DNA of 64,000 bases from an uncultured Alphaproteobacteria bacterium (GTDB taxonomy: Bacteria > Pseudomonadota > Alphaproteobacteria > HIMB59 > GCA-002718135): NCBI GenBank assembly GCA_902577905.1, contig CACHAQ010000001.1:85055-149054 (forward strand). The letters run 5' to 3'. The notes beneath the pieces were generated by a model. The model did no database searches. It saw only the letters and a list, made by a program, of their open reading frames with translations, and had not been told where the DNA came from. Position 1 is the first letter of the stretch. Each line of letters begins with the position of its first letter. Positions 36,543-45,740 of the stretch are shown one piece after another. The position numbers and the translations under genes were made by a program.

Positions 36543-37541
36543 TCAAAGACCTGTTTCTATTACAACTTTACCATGTTTATCTCGTGGCTCCTTTAAATAT
36601 TCCCATGCATTACGATACTCTTCCATTGGATATGTACGATCAATATTAGGTTTTAACTTTCCTTCTTTTAATGATTTATAAACAAAATCAGTTCCTCTAT
36701 TTTTCATTTCAGCATTTTCAACATAATTAAAAAGTGAATAAGGATGAAATTTAGCGTTTGCTTGAAACATATCTACTATTGGTAATTGAGGAAATACTCC
36801 ATCTAATGTTCCATAAAAATAAATAGTAGCATCACGTGCAAGGGCAGGGCTATACTTTGATATCATGCCCTGACCAACAGGATCAAATGCAGCATCAATG
36901 CCTCTGCCATTTGTTACTTCTTTTATAGTGGTTGCTAAATCATTTTTTTCAGGAATAATTACGTGCGAAGCGCCTGATTCAATTAAATAATCAGTATTTT
37001 TTTCAAACCTTGTAGTTGTAATCATATTGGCGCCATATAACTTTCCAATATTTAATGCTGCATTTCCAGCTGTACTTGTACCAGCGGTTACAAGAATATT
37101 TTTTTCTGGTGACGCTTTGCAAAGTTCAACTATGGGATAATATGCTGTCATAAATTGCATCCATACCGAAGAACTTTCTGCAGCACTCAATCCCTCTGGG
37201 GCAGGAGTAATATATCTTGCATCTATCGTGACATAATCAGCGCTTGCACCTTTATTATAATAAAAATAGGGTAGAGTGCAGTATCGTTGACCAATCTCTA
37301 TATTATTAACACCCTCACCAATTTGATCAACTATTCCAGCAGCTTCCATTCCTATTCGTGCAGGAAATTTTTCAAAACTAAAAGAATATCGATCTAGCAT
37401 TAAATCCATATCACCCCAATTAAGAGCAAAAGCTTCTATACGAAGACGTACTTCACCTGGACCTGCATTTTGTATTTCGCAATCTTGTAATGTTAAACCT
37501 TGATAACCCGAATAATCTTTAATTACCCATTCACGTGCCAT
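36543..37541 (-). CDS. Quinone-oxidoreductase-like MDR enzyme
   Basis: A 332-residue medium-chain dehydrogenase/reductase without the zinc lobe. Segments include RIGMEAAGIVDQIGEGVNNIEIG, ILVTAGTSTAGNAALNIGKLYGA (nucleotide-binding) and the C-terminal DKHGKVVIETG. It uses NAD(P)H to reduce an enone or quinone-like substrate. It lies 35 nt downstream of the AlkB-like monooxygenase on the same strand, so may act on an oxidised lipid or alkyl compound. Base composition looks less A+T-rich than neighbours. Confidence 0.83.
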   Translation of the reverse strand: MAREWVIKDYSGYQGLTLQDCEIQNAGPGEVRLRIEAFALNWGDMDLMLDRYSFSFEKFPARIGMEAAGIVDQIGEGVNNIEIGQRYCTLPYFYYNKGASADYVTIDARYITPAPEGLSAAESSSVWMQFMTAYYPIVELCKASPEKNILVTAGTSTAGNAALNIGKLYGANMITTTRFEKNTDYLIESGASHVIIPEKNDLATTIKEVTNGRGIDAAFDPVGQGMISKYSPALARDATIYFYGTLDGVFPQLPIVDMFQANAKFHPYSLFNYVENAEMKNRGTDFVYKSLKEGKLKPNIDRTYPMEEYRNAWEYLKEPRDKHGKVVIETGL

Positions 37542-37576
37542 AATTTTTACTCACTTCTATTATTAAAATTGTAATA

Positions 37577-38596
37577 CTAAATTGTCTTTAAATTATCAAT
37601 TTTTCTATCCATGATAAAGAACCATAATGGAGGAATTAACGCCATAATTAACATGACAGAATAATTAGCAGGCATTTCAATAGCTTTTTCTTCCTGAGAT
37701 AGAAGAGGGTAAGGCTTGGATGCACTCTGATGATGCTCTGCATGAAGACCTAAATTAAACGTCGACCAATTAGCAGAGATGTGACGACTGTTCCAAGAAT
37801 GGAGATCTGTGAATCTTTCATATCTACCGTTCTCTTTTTTTCTCTCTAGCCCATAATGCTGTATATAATTTACGAGTTCCAATAAGATTATGGAAACAAA
37901 AGAATGAAAGATAACAAAAACTAAACCATTCATTCCAGCTATTAAATAGGCACATACTAAAAATAAAAATTCTAAGACAAAATAATGGATTATTCTGTTA
38001 TGAAAACTAAAAGTATTTAATTTTTTTCTATCAAGAATATTTTTTTCAATATTCCATGCTGAGTGAACGCTATTTAAAACGCATCGAATAAAATAAAAAT
38101 AAAAATTTTCACCTCTTCTTGCGGTAGCAGGATCTTCTTTTGTGGCGACATTTAAATGATGACCATAAATATGTTCAATACGAAAATGTCCATAACAACA
38201 TAAAACTAGAAGCAATACTCCAATACCTCGCATAAATTTATTTTTTCGATGAATAAGTTCATGAGCTGTAGTAATTCCTATTGAGCCACCAGACATGCCA
38301 ACAGCTGCTCCTAACGCTGCAGCAGCAAGTATTGTAATATTTGGATTTGAAACAATGTATAACCCAAAGATGATCAAGAATAATATACAAGGAAGTACTA
38401 TTAAAATTGAGAAATTGTGAAAGACATTTTCTTTTAACTCAAGATCATCCTTATTTAAATAAGGTAAGAGTAGATCAATAATTGGAACTAATACAAAAAC
38501 CCAAATAAATGGAGATATCGACCAGGAAGGATTTATTATTAATCCTAGAGAACTAGAAAATATTAATATTAGCGGTGTTACTAAATAAAAAATCAT
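37577..38596 (-). CDS. Alkane 1-monooxygenase-like (AlkB family) di-iron enzyme
   Basis: A 339-residue membrane-bound hydroxylase with the histidine boxes HELIHR, HIYGHHLNV and LHAEHHQ and the AlkB-specific NYIQHYGLER. Six hydrophobic segments surround the boxes. These boxes bind two irons that activate oxygen for terminal hydroxylation of alkanes or related alkyl chains. Length is shorter than classical AlkB (about 400 residues). No rubredoxin gene, the usual electron donor, is nearby. Confidence 0.85.
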   Translation of the reverse strand: MIFYLVTPLILIFSSSLGLIINPSWSISPFIWVFVLVPIIDLLLPYLNKDDLELKENVFHNFSILIVLPCILFLIIFGLYIVSNPNITILAAAALGAAVGMSGGSIGITTAHELIHRKNKFMRGIGVLLLVLCCYGHFRIEHIYGHHLNVATKEDPATARRGENFYFYFIRCVLNSVHSAWNIEKNILDRKKLNTFSFHNRIIHYFVLEFLFLVCAYLIAGMNGLVFVIFHSFVSIILLELVNYIQHYGLERKKENGRYERFTDLHSWNSRHISANWSTFNLGLHAEHHQSASKPYPLLSQEEKAIEMPANYSVMLIMALIPPLWFFIMDRKIDNLKTI

Positions 38597-38659
38597 TGAA
38601 ATAATTATATATTATTTTTTTTTCTAAACTAATACCTAAATTACAATAAGGATAATTTA

Positions 38660-39595
38660 ATGAATAATAATATAAAAGGCCTGATTTTAATTATTATCGG
38701 GATGTTATTTATGATTACGCAGGACGTTTTAATTAAATATATTATTCAAGATGCCTCTCTCATGCAAATTCTTGTATTCAGAAGTGGGATAGGTCTTATA
38801 TTGTTATGTATATATTTTATATATTCAAAACAGCCAATTTATTTTGGTACAGCACATCCTTATATTGCTATTTTTAGAGCCTCAACATTCTTTTTTGGTT
38901 TTACGCTGTTCTTTATTTCGTTAAGTCAAATTACTTTAGCTGAAGCAACAAGTTTATATTTTGTTAGTCCATTTTTTATAACAATTTATTCTTATTTTAT
39001 TTTGAATATTAAAATTGGGTTAAATAGGATCTTCTCAATTTTTGTTGGCTTTTCTGGAACACTTTTAATTATCAAACCAGAATTTAATGACATAAATATT
39101 TATATGCTATTTCCAATTATTGCAGCTGCTACATATGCATTATCAATGACCTTGGCGAAAAAAACTTCAAAAAACGATAATTTATTTCAGCAAACCTCTC
39201 ACATTTATATAGGTGCTTTTATTGGAGGCAGTGCGATTAGTATTTTGCTACATAATTCGGATTTAAACTTATCAATTTTTTCAATTCTCAGTAATCCATG
39301 GGTACTAAATGATGTGCAAACAATTGGATTAATTCTATTTATTTCTACAACTGGGTGTATTGGAATATTTTGTTTAATTGCAGCCTACAGAGTTGGCTCA
39401 CCATTAGTAAATAGTATAGCAGAGTACGTACATCTTATCTTTGCTATAATTATAGGTATTATAATTTTTTCAGAAATACCTGATATAAATTCATTTATTG
39501 GAATTTTTCTTATAATTGCAAGCGGTATATTTGTTGTATTTAGAGAAAATAAACGTGAAGAATTAGTTGTTGCTGAAACTACGCTTAGAACTTAA
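38660..39595 (+). CDS. DMT-family (EamA) transporter
   Basis: A 311-residue protein with ten hydrophobic segments formed by two EamA repeats. The first repeat carries FRASTFFFGFTLFFISLSQITLAEATSLYF, and the second carries YRVGSPLVNSIAEYVHLIFAIIIG. These are drug/metabolite transporter features, usually exporters of amino acids or metabolites. Substrate unknown. An AAGGAT sequence sits a few nt before the ATG. Confidence 0.85.
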   Translation: MNNNIKGLILIIIGMLFMITQDVLIKYIIQDASLMQILVFRSGIGLILLCIYFIYSKQPIYFGTAHPYIAIFRASTFFFGFTLFFISLSQITLAEATSLYFVSPFFITIYSYFILNIKIGLNRIFSIFVGFSGTLLIIKPEFNDINIYMLFPIIAAATYALSMTLAKKTSKNDNLFQQTSHIYIGAFIGGSAISILLHNSDLNLSIFSILSNPWVLNDVQTIGLILFISTTGCIGIFCLIAAYRVGSPLVNSIAEYVHLIFAIIIGIIIFSEIPDINSFIGIFLIIASGIFVVFRENKREELVVAETTLRT

Positions 39596-39606
39596 TTTAA
39601 ATAAGT

Positions 39607-39644
39607 GGGGCAAAACTCCCTCAGTGGAGAGGGCTTTATACCCC
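39607..39644. terminator. Nested hairpin between convergent genes
   Basis: CCCTC and GAGGG form an inner stem with a 6-nt loop. AAA/TTT and GGGG/CCCC flank it symmetrically as a possible outer stem. It lies between the transporter stop and the convergent small gene and may terminate either, although no U-run follows directly. Confidence 0.4.
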
Positions 39645-39675
39645 TAAACAATATAGTGTATTATTTGTTTTTAAT

Positions 39676-39945
39676 CTACTCGACTAAGAAAACTAATTCT
39701 TGGCTGTCTAGATCGACACCTGCATCAGTTCTCAGTTTTGCTAATTCTGGATCTTGCATAGCTTCTTGCATTTTTTCCATCGATTCAATCTCTAAAACTT
39801 GATAAATTTTAGTTTCATCATCTTTAGGGTGGCCATATGCTAAAACTTTTATTCCATATTTTTCTCTATGAGTATCAACACTGAGAAAAAGATTTTTCCA
39901 TTTTTCATAACCTTCTTTTAATTTAACATTCATAATAATTTTCAT
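39676..39945 (-). CDS. DUF3764-like small protein, 89 aa
   Basis: A soluble protein with MKIIMNVKLKEGYEKW at the start, KVLAYGHPKDDETKIYQVLEI in the middle and DPELAKLRTDAGVDLDSQEL near the end. This pattern is familiar from short DUF3764-type proteins of marine bacteria with a ferredoxin-like (dimeric alpha/beta-barrel) fold. No function is known. It is the last of a series of small minus-strand genes from 41.2 to 39.7 kb. Confidence 0.72.
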   Translation of the reverse strand: MKIIMNVKLKEGYEKWKNLFLSVDTHREKYGIKVLAYGHPKDDETKIYQVLEIESMEKMQEAMQDPELAKLRTDAGVDLDSQELVFLVE

Positions 39946-39972
39946 AATTCCCCTTTATAAATTAAAATTTAT

Positions 39973-40293
39973 TTACATTTCAGTTGCACCAGTCTCAGTT
40001 CTCCATATTAATCCATCTTTTTTTAATGAAACCATCATTAATGCCTCTTTATCTCCAGATGCATAAGTATTAAAACGATGTGTGACTAAAATTTCATCAT
40101 TTTCATAAATACAACGAACTTTATCTTGAGTAATATTATTGAACATTTCTAATGTTTGTTCTTCACTTCCTTCACTTGTTTTAAAAACTTTACTTTGCTT
40201 ATGGCTAATAAATTCATGATCTTCATGGAAAAGAGCTCTGTGAGCTTTTGCATCTTTTTCTTCAAATGCTTTTTGTAATTTTTCAAATAACAT
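39973..40293 (-). CDS. NTF2-like (SnoaL-type) small protein, 106 aa
   Basis: The sequence LFEKLQKAFEEKDAKAHRALFHEDHEFISHKQ is the typical first helix-turn of NTF2-like/SnoaL proteins, followed by beta strands with ILVTHRFNTY and GLIWRTETG. Such proteins are small isomerases, hydrolases or ligand-binding domains. The AAGGAGAT ribosome binding site confirms the start. No substrate can be assigned. Confidence 0.72.
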   Translation of the reverse strand: MLFEKLQKAFEEKDAKAHRALFHEDHEFISHKQSKVFKTSEGSEEQTLEMFNNITQDKVRCIYENDEILVTHRFNTYASGDKEALMMVSLKKDGLIWRTETGATEM

Positions 40294-40431
40294 AAATCTC
40301 CTTTTGTTTGGTAAAATCTAAAATTATAATTTTACAAATTTATGAAGATTGTATTATTCAGTTAAATTAAATTTAAGTAAAAAAATTATTACCAATAAAA
40401 AATATTAAATAATAATATAAATTATTTAAAG

Positions 40432-40776
40432 TTATATTTTTGCAATAATATTATAATAAACTGGTTTGAAATCTACAAGTAGTTCCTTGACTTGATCATT
40501 TACTTTGCCATAAACATTGAATTGTTCAATTTCAAAATGATTAAAAAAATCTTCGGCAATATTTGTACCAAAGTATTCAATATGCTTTATCCAAGACTCA
40601 TTATTATGAAATCTTTCATGAAGATCTATAATATTTTCTCTAACATAATACTCGTACAGAGAGAGAGTACCTAAATCATTAACTTTACTTACAATTGATT
40701 TAATAAATTCACTCCATCCACTATCAATATTTTTTATTTTCAACTTTACATAAACACCTATAACTTCATCATTCAT
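40432..40776 (-). CDS. Small hypothetical protein, 114 aa
   Basis: A soluble protein with a ferredoxin-like pattern: EVIGVYVKLKIKNIDSGWSEFIKSIV, LSLYEYYVREN and IDLHERFHNNESWIKHIEYFG. It looks like a diverged antibiotic-biosynthesis-monooxygenase-type domain, and the middle FHNNESWIKH resembles the same position in the next protein. It lies 5 nt downstream of that gene. The function is unknown. Confidence 0.62.
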   Translation of the reverse strand: MNDEVIGVYVKLKIKNIDSGWSEFIKSIVSKVNDLGTLSLYEYYVRENIIDLHERFHNNESWIKHIEYFGTNIAEDFFNHFEIEQFNVYGKVNDQVKELLVDFKPVYYNIIAKI

Positions 40777-40781
40777 ATTTA

Positions 40782-41174
40782 TTAATCCTTAAATACTTCG
40801 TTTCTAATATAACCAACTTCAGTTGTTTTAAAGTGTCTGAAGGGGACATTGAGAGCTTCAATTGCTTTAATAGTCTCATCTGTAATATTACCGTAAACTT
40901 CTATTTCAAATTTATCGGCTAACTCTTGGTGTTTTTCTACATAAGCTACAACAGGAGGGTTATTAATGTGATGAACCATTGCTTCACTTGTACGGTAGAC
41001 TTCACTCCAGGTAAATTCTAATGGATCTGTTGGATCTTGATCAAAGGTATGAATGAGCATATCTGGTTCTGATGTATTAACAGCGTCGTCAGCTTCTTTT
41101 GCTATCTTGAGATACTCTTCAACCTTACCTTCTTTTACACGTATTCTAGCTATTAAAATAAAAGGGTTAGACAT
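40782..41174 (-). CDS. Antibiotic biosynthesis monooxygenase-like domain protein, 130 aa
   Basis: It starts PFILIARIRVKEGKVEEYLKIAKEADDAV, the first strand and helix of ABM (dimeric alpha/beta-barrel) proteins, then DPTDPLEFTWSEVYRTSEAMVHHINNPPVVAYVE, typical of the second half. Members include cofactor-free monooxygenases and dimeric scaffold proteins. A role in oxidation near the AlkB-type enzyme is possible but unproven. Confidence 0.72.
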   Translation of the reverse strand: MSNPFILIARIRVKEGKVEEYLKIAKEADDAVNTSEPDMLIHTFDQDPTDPLEFTWSEVYRTSEAMVHHINNPPVVAYVEKHQELADKFEIEVYGNITDETIKAIEALNVPFRHFKTTEVGYIRNEVFKD

Positions 41175-41214
41175 AATTTAATAATAAAAGTTTTTAATTA
41201 TGTTTTAAATAGAT

Positions 41215-41964
41215 TTATTGAATTTTGTACAATGCTTCTTTTAATAAGGTTTCTTCAGGTATCTTAGTTTTTCTTTCATTATTTCTTAGTTCAATAAGAC
41301 AGTGATCAATGAGTTCAATTTTGGCATTTAAATATTTAATATTTTGTGGAATAGGGATGTGAATAGGATAACCTTTGATAAACTCTACATGTAAGTCATA
41401 TCCACCCATATAAAATTCTTTTAAGATTTTACCTTTATTCAAGAGATAATTATTCGATGACTCATGAATGATGGCACTTGTTTTAGAATTTTTTCTTTCC
41501 AAAGACTCAAATAAGTTGTTATTTTTAATAATTTCCATTGTGTAAGGATAAAGTTCCAATTTTTTCATATCACTAAAGGATAATTCTTTATCAAAAGGAG
41601 TTAATTGTAATGTTTCTAACCTTACGTAATTTATAATTTCTGGTGCATCATCAAAAAGAGCAGCGTAAAGGCTTACAACTATCCTTGTTCCTGTAAAATC
41701 AACTGTCGTAAGCTCATACCCACATAAACTCACCTCATCTTGTTCATCAAAAACAACTAAAGGATCAAAATAAAATGTTCTTTTCGGATATTCTTGTGCT
41801 TCCGTAATAATAAGTTTGTCATTTCCCTGATCAAGGGGCAGTTCTTTTTTAATAAATTCTTTGGAACTTAATAATTGATCCCCTTTAGCAGCACCAGCTA
41901 GAAGGAGAACAATAATAAGGAGGGAGAATAGAAAAATTATAATTCTTTTGATAACTGGTGCCAC
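41215..41964 (-). CDS. Signal-anchored hypothetical protein, 249 aa
   Basis: An N-terminal basic region and hydrophobic segment (VIKRIIIFLFSLLIIVLLLAGAA) indicate a signal anchor or signal peptide, so the rest is probably periplasmic. It contains FYFDPLVVFDEQDEVSLCGYELTTVDFTGTRI, and the remainder has no recognised domain. The gene begins 17 nt inside the start of the repeated leader region near 41981 on the opposite strand. The function is unknown. Confidence 0.62.
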   Translation of the reverse strand: MAPVIKRIIIFLFSLLIIVLLLAGAAKGDQLLSSKEFIKKELPLDQGNDKLIITEAQEYPKRTFYFDPLVVFDEQDEVSLCGYELTTVDFTGTRIVVSLYAALFDDAPEIINYVRLETLQLTPFDKELSFSDMKKLELYPYTMEIIKNNNLFESLERKNSKTSAIIHESSNNYLLNKGKILKEFYMGGYDLHVEFIKGYPIHIPIPQNIKYLNAKIELIDHCLIELRNNERKTKIPEETLLKEALYKIQ

Positions 41965-41980
41965 TAAAACTTCTATAAAA

Positions 41981-42030
41981 ATAAAATTTGATAAAAATGA
42001 GAAATGATTAAGGTAATATTAAGATCAAAT
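41981..42030 (+). repeat. Repeated 50-bp leader, copy A (upstream of secreted transglutaminase-like gene)
   Basis: Matches 50804-50853 at 46 of 50 positions, including ATAAAATTTGATAAAAATGA and GGTAATATTAAG. It lies about 50 nt before the ATG at 42082. It may carry a shared promoter or RNA element. A good -35/-10 spacing could not be fixed by eye. Confidence 0.6.
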
Positions 42031-42081
42031 TAAAATATTCTATAATTTAAAAAGTATGATAAATTTGATAGATTTTAATAA

Positions 42082-43545
42082 ATGAAGAAAAACTTTTCGA
42101 TTATCGCATTTACTTTCATTATTATATTTAATTTTTCTTTTTTAAACGCAAAAGAAATCTCTCAAAAAATGATTAGTGATTATTTTAAAAATCCAACTTT
42201 TGAAGATTTATGGTTTGGCATTTATGACGAAAATAATATTAGATATGCTTGGTATAATTTAAATGAATTCAAAGAAGGTGATTATTGGGTTCAGGTAATG
42301 CAATCTAAAACGAAATATTTAGAAGTAGTTGAGGATGGAGAAACTTTATTAGAAAATGAAATTATATTTTATTATAATACTAAAGAATATTTTGATTACA
42401 ATTATCCTCATTCTCTTAAAAAAATAGAATTAACTCTTCAAAATAACAATGAAAATGAGTCATATGAAGCAATAATTAACAATGGTATTGCTAAAGTAAC
42501 AAGCAACAATAATGGTAAAATTAATAACCTAGAATTTAAAGATATAGATATTCGATTAGGGGATTTATTAAAATTAGAATTATTACTACATAATTATGAT
42601 GATTGGGAAATAGGTGAAATTGTTAACTATAAATCTTATGATATGTATAGTTTTGAAGTTTCTGAAGAAAAAGATACTCTGGAATCTATTGAAAATAAAT
42701 TTTATGGAGGTGTAAAAATTCCAGTTTATAAATTTGTAACAGAGACAAGTGACACTAGGTCTGGTTTTAGTTCTTACTATTCTTTAAATTCAAAGAGGCC
42801 TATGGAGTACATTGATGTTTACGAAACATATTTATTAGAAAATAAAGAAACTGCACAAGAAATTTCTTTTGGTGGTGCATCAAATGCTAGTCAAATGATT
42901 ACTGTGGATCAGATATTAGAAGATAATGAAAATATAAAAAGACTTTTACTTGAAATAGATGGCGAATATGAAAAAGGATTTTATGAAGGTGATAGACAAA
43001 ATGTATATTCTAAGAATGGAAAAAAATATTTAGAACTAGATTTTGATTTAAATACTGATCCTCCTGCAATTGAAAAAGACATACAAAAAAATTTAAAGGC
43101 AACATCTATTTATCCTTCAAATGACGAATATTTTATTAATTTAGCTAAAGAAATTATTGAAGACGTCCAAGATCCTTGGTTTCAAGTGGAATTATTATTA
43201 GACTATGTAGATATTTTCATTAAAGATGATTACACTTCTAATTCGCACTCTGTCTATGATGTAGTTAAGAAGAAGGTAGGTGATTGCACAGAACATGCAC
43301 TTCTATTTAATACATTAGCAAGAGCAGCAGGTATACCATCAAGAGAGTTAACAGGAATTATAAATTATGAAGAAAACAAATTTGCTCTTCATGCGTGGAA
43401 TGAAGTAGTTATTAATGGTTATTGGTATCCAGTAGACCCAACATGGAATTATCTTGTTCCACCTTTAACACATATAAAATTTGATTTATTAGAGTCTGTT
43501 CCAGCTACTTATAATTTTAAAGTTGTTGAAATAGAATACTATTAA
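42082..43545 (+). CDS. Secreted transglutaminase-like protein, 487 aa
   Basis: A signal peptide (about 1-23, FNFSFLNA-KE) precedes a long N-terminal region of unknown fold and a C-terminal transglutaminase/protease-like domain. The triad is Cys402 in VGDCTEHALL, His437 in FALHAWNE and Asp452 in YPVDPTWN. Spacing and context (ARAAGIPSRELTG) are canonical. Expected location is the periplasm, where it may process or cross-link peptides. The gene is preceded by a repeated leader also found at 50804. Confidence 0.8.
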   Translation: MKKNFSIIAFTFIIIFNFSFLNAKEISQKMISDYFKNPTFEDLWFGIYDENNIRYAWYNLNEFKEGDYWVQVMQSKTKYLEVVEDGETLLENEIIFYYNTKEYFDYNYPHSLKKIELTLQNNNENESYEAIINNGIAKVTSNNNGKINNLEFKDIDIRLGDLLKLELLLHNYDDWEIGEIVNYKSYDMYSFEVSEEKDTLESIENKFYGGVKIPVYKFVTETSDTRSGFSSYYSLNSKRPMEYIDVYETYLLENKETAQEISFGGASNASQMITVDQILEDNENIKRLLLEIDGEYEKGFYEGDRQNVYSKNGKKYLELDFDLNTDPPAIEKDIQKNLKATSIYPSNDEYFINLAKEIIEDVQDPWFQVELLLDYVDIFIKDDYTSNSHSVYDVVKKKVGDCTEHALLFNTLARAAGIPSRELTGIINYEENKFALHAWNEVVINGYWYPVDPTWNYLVPPLTHIKFDLLESVPATYNFKVVEIEYY

Positions 43546-43564
43546 ATATAATCTATTTATAATT

Positions 43565-43624
43565 TAGTCCTGTTTTAGATACTCTAATTGCTGGGACAAT
43601 AAATAAAACGCTAAAGGAGATAAA
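43565..43624 (+). promoter_or_regulatory. SAM-V/SAM-II-like riboswitch, copy 1
   Basis: GTCC (43567-43570) and GGAC (43594-43597) form P1. The loop contains TTTAGATACTCTAATTGC, with CTC at 43582-43584 and TTGC directly before P1 closes. An A-rich linker leads to GCTAAA (43610-43615) and GGAG (43616-43619). CTC plus the next T can pair with GGAG, so ligand binding would fold the pseudoknot over the Shine-Dalgarno and block translation. The architecture matches SAM-V aptamers of marine bacteria and the minus-strand element at 33761. Nearly identical to 50527-50586. Confidence 0.75.
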
Positions 43625-43810
43625 ATGCCACTTAAAAAAGTTAGTTCTGAAGAATTTATTAAAATAGTAAAAAAAGAAACTGGTCTAGACCTTTCTAAAC
43701 CGTCTATGACTATTCATGTCGGCCCATATTTTGAATGGGATAGAGAGAAAAAAGATTTTAAGAAACCAAAACTAGTTGTTACTCGTGAAATTGAAAAAAA
43801 AATAATGTAG
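43625..43810 (+). CDS. 61-residue protein under a SAM-V-like riboswitch
   Basis: A small soluble basic protein (KKVSSEEFIKIVKKETGLDL at the start, HVGPYFEWDREKKDFKKPK later). The AAGGAG ribosome binding site lies inside the riboswitch pseudoknot, so the start is firm. No family is recognised. Regulation by S-adenosylmethionine is predicted. It shares its leader, but not its protein sequence, with the 62-residue protein at 50587. Confidence 0.7.
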   Translation: MPLKKVSSEEFIKIVKKETGLDLSKPSMTIHVGPYFEWDREKKDFKKPKLVVTREIEKKIM

Positions 43811-43844
43811 AGAAATGTGATATTTCACGACAATTATTAAATAA

Positions 43845-44438
43845 TTAATACTCTAATTCACCAGTTAAATAGGTATGGAAATAGTATTCAAGTATTTTCC
43901 ATAATATTTTATCATTATCCTTAAAAAAATTGCCCCACTCAACATATTTATCCCACTCATCTAATTTTATGATTTTTTCTAAATACCCCTCATTAAAATA
44001 ATAAACAAAATCTCCAGAAGTGTTCTCGCTACGATCATTAATAAAACTATATCCGTCAGGAAATCCATTTTTAAAATTACAAATAAATTCATGATGATCT
44101 AAAGCACCTTCTTCTAAACCACCAAGTTCAATATATGTTGGACCTTCTAGTTTGCCGTTAATATATTGACCTTTTTCATACGTTCTAGTTTTGTAATGAA
44201 ATCTAATAAGTGCTTCTTCACCTTTTAAGGATTTAAGTAATTCTAAATCATACGGGTCTTTATTCTCTAAAATTTTGGGTTTTTTAAATTTATCTTTAAT
44301 ACCAATTTCTCTAAGAGTGTGTGGTATACCGTTTTTCGTTTTACCATTGTAGGTATATTCTAGTGGAACACTATTTTTATCTAAAAGGATTTTATTAATC
44401 TCTTTAATTTCTTCTTTTTTCCAATTCATATACAGCAA
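43845..44438 (-). CDS. MORN-repeat-like hypothetical protein, 197 aa
   Basis: Two segments resemble MORN repeats (YEKGQYINGKLEGPTYIE and FICNFKNGFPDGYSFINDR), followed by FVYYFNEGYLEKIIK. It is acidic and soluble, with no signal peptide. MORN-like proteins often contact membranes or partners. It lies 23 nt downstream of the 404-residue gene on the same strand. The function is unknown. Confidence 0.6.
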   Translation of the reverse strand: MLYMNWKKEEIKEINKILLDKNSVPLEYTYNGKTKNGIPHTLREIGIKDKFKKPKILENKDPYDLELLKSLKGEEALIRFHYKTRTYEKGQYINGKLEGPTYIELGGLEEGALDHHEFICNFKNGFPDGYSFINDRSENTSGDFVYYFNEGYLEKIIKLDEWDKYVEWGNFFKDNDKILWKILEYYFHTYLTGELEY

Positions 44439-44461
44439 TCTTTTTTAAGAAAAATATTCAT

Positions 44462-45676
44462 TTATTCAAAAAAACTGAGACTTTCTTTATTAGTATCAAA
44501 TAATTCAGGGCATGTATTTCTCATTTTTTCTACTCTCCTCTTTTGAATAAGTATTGTTAACGGAAATAGTGGTAAAACTTCCTCAATTTTTTTATATTTT
44601 TGTCTATTCTTATTAAATTCTTCTTCTAATGTTGCTGGTTCTGCTTTTTGCCTTCTTATATTTTCTAAATGGTCCATAATGTTCATAGATTTTGTTGTAG
44701 TTTTTTCTGCATTTATAAATTTATTTATATCTTTGAAGTAAATTTCCATCAGGACATGAGTTTCATTAATTGTATCTTGAAATATTCTATATTTTATTTC
44801 ATTAATAAAACGAGAGTAGGCTCCTAATTTATTATTATGAATATCTTTAATCTTTTTTTGAAGCTTTTTTCCTTCACTGACAAAATTCAAAAATTCTTTT
44901 TGTTTTTTATCATAAATCCAATCCCTAATTTGGTGAAAATTTGGAGCAAAATACAATTCTTGTAAATCTGAATGAAATTCAGTCAATTCGTGAATTTGAG
45001 CTTCAATATATTCTTTTTTAATAATTTTTTTAAAAAGAGACGGGTGAATACTTAAGTCTGATTTAATTTTAAATGGTAGGTTTTTGATATTAATATGGGA
45101 AATATCTTTTGAAGAAAAATTTAAAATTTGAAGATTTCCCATATTCAAAATATTATTTTTAAAAGAATCCTTATTAAAAACTATTTCACCATTATCTTCT
45201 TTAATTTCAAAAGTAGTATAATTATTGTGTTTGTGAGATAAATCAGATGCATCAACATCATGATATTCCAAACCTACGCTTTTTTTAAAATTTTTTCTTT
45301 CTTCAATTTCTTTATCAGTTCTATTAACTAATAATGGATCAAGATGATAAAAAAATATTCCAATAGATGAAACTGTCTTCAGGTGATCTTCTTTAAATTT
45401 TTTAATATATTTTAATTTGTTATAGCACTCTTCAAGGAATTCTCTGTATTCATCTATGTTTAGTTTACTTTCTATTTTTATTTTACCTTCAGCTTCTAAT
45501 AATTTTATATTTATCAATTCTTCCTTTGAATTATTTACCAAACCTATAGGATCAATTAATAAGTCTTCATTTTTTTGATTACCATTTCCGTCTAAATGTT
45601 TGCCAATATTTTTTTTTAAAAGAGTCCAAATACTACTATCAATAGTAATTTCTTTCATATTAATAATATAATGCAA
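44462..45676 (-). CDS. Hypothetical protein, 404 aa, helical
   Basis: A large soluble protein with long charged helices, especially the C-terminal half (KKQKEFLNFVSEGKKLQKKI, MDHLENIRRQKAEPATLEEE). An alternative ATG at 45658 (MKEITIDSS) is equally plausible because neither start has a Shine-Dalgarno. It contains HDVDASDLSHKHNNYTTFEI but no recognised catalytic motif. Same strand as the MORN-like gene. The function is unknown. Confidence 0.6.
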   Translation of the reverse strand: MHYIINMKEITIDSSIWTLLKKNIGKHLDGNGNQKNEDLLIDPIGLVNNSKEELINIKLLEAEGKIKIESKLNIDEYREFLEECYNKLKYIKKFKEDHLKTVSSIGIFFYHLDPLLVNRTDKEIEERKNFKKSVGLEYHDVDASDLSHKHNNYTTFEIKEDNGEIVFNKDSFKNNILNMGNLQILNFSSKDISHINIKNLPFKIKSDLSIHPSLFKKIIKKEYIEAQIHELTEFHSDLQELYFAPNFHQIRDWIYDKKQKEFLNFVSEGKKLQKKIKDIHNNKLGAYSRFINEIKYRIFQDTINETHVLMEIYFKDINKFINAEKTTTKSMNIMDHLENIRRQKAEPATLEEEFNKNRQKYKKIEEVLPLFPLTILIQKRRVEKMRNTCPELFDTNKESLSFFE

Positions 45677-45740
45677 AAACTGAGCAAGTGATAGGCCTTA
45701 CTACTCACCCAGCAGACCTAAATGTTAAATATATACCAGA

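Noticed and set aside
39605..39802. 65-codon plus-strand ORF
   Set aside because: It lies opposite the DUF3764-like gene, has no ribosome binding site and covers a hairpin. The minus-strand protein has clear family character.
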